Assembly (NCBI GenBank): GCA_045616485.1
Contig: JAZLGU010000035.1
Span: 1-64,000, forward strand
DNA: 64,000 nucleotides
Source: RGIG3528 sp045616485
GTDB taxonomy: Bacteria > Bacillota > Clostridia > Lachnospirales > Lachnospiraceae
Reading direction: 5' to 3'
The notes under the pieces: model-generated
The model's input: the letters and a program-made list of their open reading frames with translations, nothing else
Database searches by the model: none
Told to the model about the DNA's origin: nothing
Translations under genes and position numbers: made by a program
Shown: piece after piece, positions 60,845 through 64,000 of the stretch
Layout: every line of letters starts with the position of its first letter
Position numbering within the stretch: the first letter of the stretch is position 1

Positions 60845-61485
60845 TGTCAAAAAATAAAAAGAAAAATATACCAATAGAAGAGTCAAAAGACGCTTCTGAA
60901 TTTTACAAAATAAATAAGGATGCGGTTTCACGTTTAGTAAATGCCAGCAAAGAATCAGTACCGAAAGTATCGGATGAGGAAATAAACCGAATTAGCGGAA
61001 AAAAGAGCAAATTCCATATTCCTGATATAATTAAGGTGGTACTTATAAAGTGGTGGTTTGCAGGAGCAGTCTGTTTCTTTTTCTTATTTGGTTTAGGGAC
61101 TGTGATCAAACAAAACGTAGACTTATTATTTATAACAGGATTTGCCCTGGGAATGGTCACTGATCTTCTCACAAACAATGTATTAAAGCATTTTGAGCCC
61201 TATGACAGAGCTTGGGACAAATACATGTTTATTACCGTCAGGAAATTCTGGTCACTCTTTCTTAATATAATTTACAATGGCGTAGTATTTTACGGTGTTG
61301 TTTATCTTTACGGAGTGGTTAACAGAATTATCAATATTATCCAGAATACAGATGGGGAGCTTCCTTTGGGAGTAGAGCCTTTGATGTTCGGAGTATTCGT
61401 ACTTTTGATAGATATGTTATTCATATTTATCAGAAATACTTTCATTAAAATTTTAAAAGATGCAAAAGCAGCAAATAGGAGATAA
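60844..61485 (+). CDS. Uncharacterised membrane protein, second of pair 2
   Basis: A 213-residue protein with a hydrophilic N-terminal region of about 65 residues (NKKKNIPIEESKDASEF) and about four hydrophobic segments (WWFAGAVCFFFLFGLGTVI, LLFITGFALGMVTDLL, LFLNIIYNGVVFYGVVYL, LMFGVFVLLIDMLFIFI). No family recognised. It overlaps the previous gene by one base and is 2 bases before the second ATPase gene, the tightest spacing in the locus. Confidence 0.7.
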   Translation: MSKNKKKNIPIEESKDASEFYKINKDAVSRLVNASKESVPKVSDEEINRISGKKSKFHIPDIIKVVLIKWWFAGAVCFFFLFGLGTVIKQNVDLLFITGFALGMVTDLLTNNVLKHFEPYDRAWDKYMFITVRKFWSLFLNIIYNGVVFYGVVYLYGVVNRIINIIQNTDGELPLGVEPLMFGVFVLLIDMLFIFIRNTFIKILKDAKAANRR

Positions 61486-61487
61486 GT

Positions 61488-62582
61488 ATGCCATACATTA
61501 CATTATCTGAAATCAACAAGATTTATCCCAACGGTTTCCATGCAGTACACAATTTCAATCTTGATATCGAAAAGGGTGAATTTATAGTATTCGTAGGACC
61601 TTCAGGATGTGGTAAGTCTACTACTCTTCGTATGATCGCAGGTTTGGAGAATATCAGTAAGGGTGAGTTCTGTATCGACGGCGAGAGAGTAAATGAGAAG
61701 AGCCCCAGAGACAGAGGTATTGCTATGGTATTCCAGAGCTATGCGCTTTACCCACATCTTTCAGTCTATGATAATATGAGCTTTGGCCTGAATCTTGAAG
61801 GCGTTGATGAAGACATTATTGAGCAGAAGGTACTTGCTACTGCAAAGATTCTTGGACTTACAGATTATCTTGACAGAAAGCCCAGAGAGCTTTCCGGTGG
61901 TCAGAGACAGAGAGTAGCCGTTGGTCGTGCTATTATCCGTAAGGTTAATATCTTCCTTATGGACGAGCCGCTTTCCAATCTGGATGCAAAGCAGCGTGTT
62001 ACCATGCGTTCCGAGATTACCCAGATTCATAGACAGACAGGCGCTACTACCATCTATGTAACACACGATCAGACAGAGGCCATGACCATGGCTGATAGAA
62101 TCGTTGTTATGAAGCTTGGTTATATCCAGCAGGTTGGTACTCCTTATGAGCTATACTTTAACCCTGTTAATATGTTTGTTGCGGGCTTTATCGGTGAGCC
62201 ACCTATGAACTTTGTAAACACCGAGGTTCATCAGGGCTGCATTAAGATTGGCTCAACTGTAGTAGAGCTTAGTAAGTTTAGAAGCCAGAAGACTGTAGAG
62301 GCTCTGGAGGGTAAGAAGGTAGTGTTTGGTTATAGACCCGAGCATATTATCCTTACAGGCGCTGAGAATGAATCAGAGGCTGTTAAAGTTGATGCTTCTG
62401 TAGAGCTTACAGAGCTTCTCGGAGACAATACAAATGTTTATGTCGATATCGAGGGTGTATCTTCAATCCTCAAGGTTGATCCTCATGAGACACCTGAGAT
62501 GGATTCACATATTACTTTCGCTATCCCTTATAAGTATATCTACTTATTCGATGCTGAAACAGAAAACGTAATTAGCGAATAA
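61488..62582 (+). CDS. MsmX/UgpC-type sugar ABC transporter ATPase 2
   Basis: A 364-residue ATPase related to, but clearly different from, ATPase 1. Walker A GPSGCGKST at 37-45, signature LSGGQRQRVAVGRAIIR, Walker B FLMDEPLSNLDAK, H-loop YVTHDQTEAMTMAD and a TOBE-containing C-terminus. It is 2 bases after the membrane protein gene, so it is tightly coupled to it. Two such ATPases in a single locus is unusual because this family normally needs only one per genome. A terminator follows. Confidence 0.93.
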   Translation: MPYITLSEINKIYPNGFHAVHNFNLDIEKGEFIVFVGPSGCGKSTTLRMIAGLENISKGEFCIDGERVNEKSPRDRGIAMVFQSYALYPHLSVYDNMSFGLNLEGVDEDIIEQKVLATAKILGLTDYLDRKPRELSGGQRQRVAVGRAIIRKVNIFLMDEPLSNLDAKQRVTMRSEITQIHRQTGATTIYVTHDQTEAMTMADRIVVMKLGYIQQVGTPYELYFNPVNMFVAGFIGEPPMNFVNTEVHQGCIKIGSTVVELSKFRSQKTVEALEGKKVVFGYRPEHIILTGAENESEAVKVDASVELTELLGDNTNVYVDIEGVSSILKVDPHETPEMDSHITFAIPYKYIYLFDAETENVISE

Positions 62583-62587
62583 TAGGA

Positions 62588-62616
62588 ATGCCGGGATGCG
62601 AATCCCGGCATGTTTT
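62588..62616 (+). terminator. Terminator after ATPase 2
   Basis: ATGCCGGGAT-GCGA-ATCCCGGCAT followed by GTTTTAATTT. Confidence 0.92.
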
Positions 62617-62645
62617 AATTTAGAAAAGTAGGAGAGTTTGTACCA

Positions 62646-63527
62646 ATGGGGAGCAGGCTACAATCACACAATCCAAGACAGGTAATGAATCGAAAGGACT
62701 TTGAGATTCAGCATAAAAGAGATACTTTCCTGGAGGACGTAGAGCTTCATCACCATGATTTTTATGAGATTTATTATCTTATATCCGGTGATGTGACCTA
62801 TGCTATTGAAGGCAGGATGTATCATGTGGTACCTGGAGATATTCTTTTTCTGAATCCAATGGAGCTGCATCAGGTAAGTATAAAAAAAGATGTGGATGCC
62901 TATGAAAGATATGTTCTTTGGATAGATCCGGCTATGCTTACCAGACTTTCTACCATGACTACCAATCTGGGCAGGTGCCTGGATAAGGAACGTCCTACTT
63001 ACTGCAATCAGCTGCGTGTACCTGCTGAGTATAAATCTGAAATAAAAAAACTTATGGATGAAATATATAAAGAGTCAGACACTACGGGGTTCGGAGTTGA
63101 CGTGATGGAGACGGCTCTTTTATCAAGACTTTTGGTACTGCTGAATCGTTTATCTGAAAACGATAAGCCTGTGGATAAGGAGCAGGAGGGTGGCAGTAAG
63201 CTGATTACTGATATTATCGATTATATTAACGCTCATTATGGTGAGCAGCTTTCACTGGAAGATATTGCCGAAAAACTTTATGTCAGCAAGTATCACCTGT
63301 CTCACGAGTTCAGAAAACAAATGGGCACAGGAGTATATAGATACATTCAGAAGAAGCGTGTTCAGATAGCTCGCCAGATGCTGGCCAATGGTGAAAAGCC
63401 CTATGATGTATATACGCAGTGCGGCTTTAGAGATTATGCCGGTTTCTATAGGGCATTTACCACAGAATATGGCATTGGACCAAGAGAATTCGTATCCTCA
63501 TCAAAGCTTGAAGAAACAACATTATAA
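62646..63527 (+). CDS. AraC family transcriptional regulator
   Basis: A 293-residue regulator. The N-terminal half is a cupin-like sugar sensor (ELHHHDFYEIYYLISGDVTY, VPGDILFLNPMELHQV); the C-terminal half (about 190-285) has the two AraC helix-turn-helix motifs (LSLEDIAEKLYVSKYHLSHEFRKQMG, then YDVYTQCGFRDYAGFYRAFTTEYGIGPREF). AGGAGAG before ATG 62646. It lies between the transport genes and the GH28 gene and is the obvious candidate regulator of this locus. Confidence 0.93.
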   Translation: MGSRLQSHNPRQVMNRKDFEIQHKRDTFLEDVELHHHDFYEIYYLISGDVTYAIEGRMYHVVPGDILFLNPMELHQVSIKKDVDAYERYVLWIDPAMLTRLSTMTTNLGRCLDKERPTYCNQLRVPAEYKSEIKKLMDEIYKESDTTGFGVDVMETALLSRLLVLLNRLSENDKPVDKEQEGGSKLITDIIDYINAHYGEQLSLEDIAEKLYVSKYHLSHEFRKQMGTGVYRYIQKKRVQIARQMLANGEKPYDVYTQCGFRDYAGFYRAFTTEYGIGPREFVSSSKLEETTL

Positions 63528-63538
63528 AGGACTAATTT

Positions 63539-64000
63539 ATGGATTTTAATTGCATTTTTACTTCATCTGTATCAGCTTGTTTTGAATTGGTTAACAGTGA
63601 CCCCTACTATTCAAAAGAGGAGTATATGGTACTTCTTAATGGTAAAGAGGTAGAGAGCTGTAAAAAGAATGTATTTTCTCTTTACAATCTTACTCCTGCT
63701 ACTAAGTATCAGGTATCTATAAGATATGCAGGTCAGGAAACATCAAAAAGCTTTACCACTGACAGCGAATCAGCATGCATCTCGGTAAAAGATTTTGGCG
63801 CCAAGGGTGACGGTGTGACCAATGATAAGCTGGCTCTTCAGATGGCCATTATGTGCTGCCCTACCAATGGACGTGTGCAGGTGCCTGCAGGCACATATTA
63901 TACAGGCCCTCTTATGCTGAAGAGTGACATGACTCTGGAGCTTTGTGAAGGCGCTACCATTCTGGGAGATATAGATGAGTCCCATTATCCTACTTTGCCA
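63539..64000 (+). CDS. GH28 polygalacturonase, 5' part (cut by window end)
   Basis: The first 154 residues of a glycoside hydrolase family 28 protein. After a fibronectin-type-III-like N-terminal domain of about 80 residues (ending near SKSFTTDSES) comes the start of the parallel beta-helix: SVKDFGAKGDGVTNDKLAL, VPAGTYYTGPLMLKSDMTLE and ATILGDID, typical of exo-polygalacturonases. The catalytic aspartates lie beyond the window. The N-terminus MDFNCIFTSSVSACFEL does not look like a signal peptide, suggesting a cytoplasmic enzyme that splits imported oligogalacturonides. AAAGGA is 7-8 bases before ATG 63539, 12 bases after the regulator. Confidence 0.9.
   Translation, partial: MDFNCIFTSSVSACFELVNSDPYYSKEEYMVLLNGKEVESCKKNVFSLYNLTPATKYQVSIRYAGQETSKSFTTDSESACISVKDFGAKGDGVTNDKLALQMAIMCCPTNGRVQVPAGTYYTGPLMLKSDMTLELCEGATILGDIDESHYPTLP

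Noticed and set aside
1..64000. CRISPR arrays, tRNA or rRNA genes, insertion sequences, phage genes
   Set aside because: No regular repeat-spacer pattern, cloverleaf, rRNA segment, transposase or phage structural gene was recognised on either strand.

Overview
The window looks like chromosomal DNA from a motile, polysaccharide-degrading Lachnospiraceae bacterium (Lachnospira, Roseburia or Butyrivibrio type). The evidence is moderate GC, strong AGGAGG ribosome binding sites, the typical clostridial order guanylate kinase-like / YaaR / holB / ricT / TrmN6-like / rsmI, GlgC-GlgD pairs, SpoVG, an ATP-type PEPCK, several flagellins with sigma-D type promoters, and genes for pectin, galactan and alpha-glucan use. 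No rRNA, tRNA, CRISPR array, phage or insertion sequence was recognised. The genus is an inference.

Layout. 1-0.3 kb: GC-rich structured DNA with two terminator-like tails. 0.3-1.35 kb: a lipase-like alpha/beta hydrolase. 1.4-6.1 kb: the DNA replication, regulation and RNA methylation cluster. 6.4-13.8 kb: a carbohydrate operon with lipoprotein endo-galactanase (GH53), lipoprotein alpha-amylase (GH13), a binding protein and two MalFG-type permeases, without its own ATPase. 14.1-19.6 kb: three tandem flagellins, each with a CCGATAT sigma-D type promoter. 19.7-28.1 kb: sugar modification genes, namely a double GT2 transferase and, on the minus strand, a GT2-GT11 fusion, gmd, GDP-fucose synthase and manC. 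Together these make and transfer GDP-fucose, possibly onto flagellin. 28.3-31.5 kb: a minimal SufC/SufB pair, a GNAT acetyltransferase and a cytoplasmic pectin methylesterase. 31.7-31.85 kb: an apparently free-standing small RNA. 31.9-38.5 kb: M18 aminopeptidase (minus), pckA, metG and a LacI-type regulator (minus). 38.7-43.8 kb (minus): a second flagellar operon with a 1036-residue protein ending in a FliK-like domain, a divergent flagellin and a FliS-like chaperone. 44.0-52.7 kb: glgC-glgD, spoVG, pth, mfd, a lipoprotein and a PAP2 phosphatase. 53.1-64.0 kb: a long plus-strand locus for import and breakdown of what are probably pectic oligosaccharides.

The last locus is the most interesting. 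An LplB/LplC/LplA-type importer is followed by four small uncharacterised membrane proteins arranged in two pairs, each pair followed by an MsmX/UgpC-type ATPase. A fifth unknown membrane protein opens the operon. An AraC-type regulator and a GH28 polygalacturonase, cut by the window end and without a visible signal peptide, follow. With the cytoplasmic pectinesterase at 30.6 kb this suggests import of methylated oligogalacturonides followed by demethylation and hydrolysis inside the cell.

Regulatory signals read directly from the sequence include well-spaced sigma-A promoters before several units, four convincing sigma-D promoters, a CsrA-like hairpin exactly over the ribosome binding site of the third flagellin, a shared leader element in front of the first two flagellins, and LacI/cre-like palindromes before the galactanase operon and between the PAP2 gene and the pectin locus.
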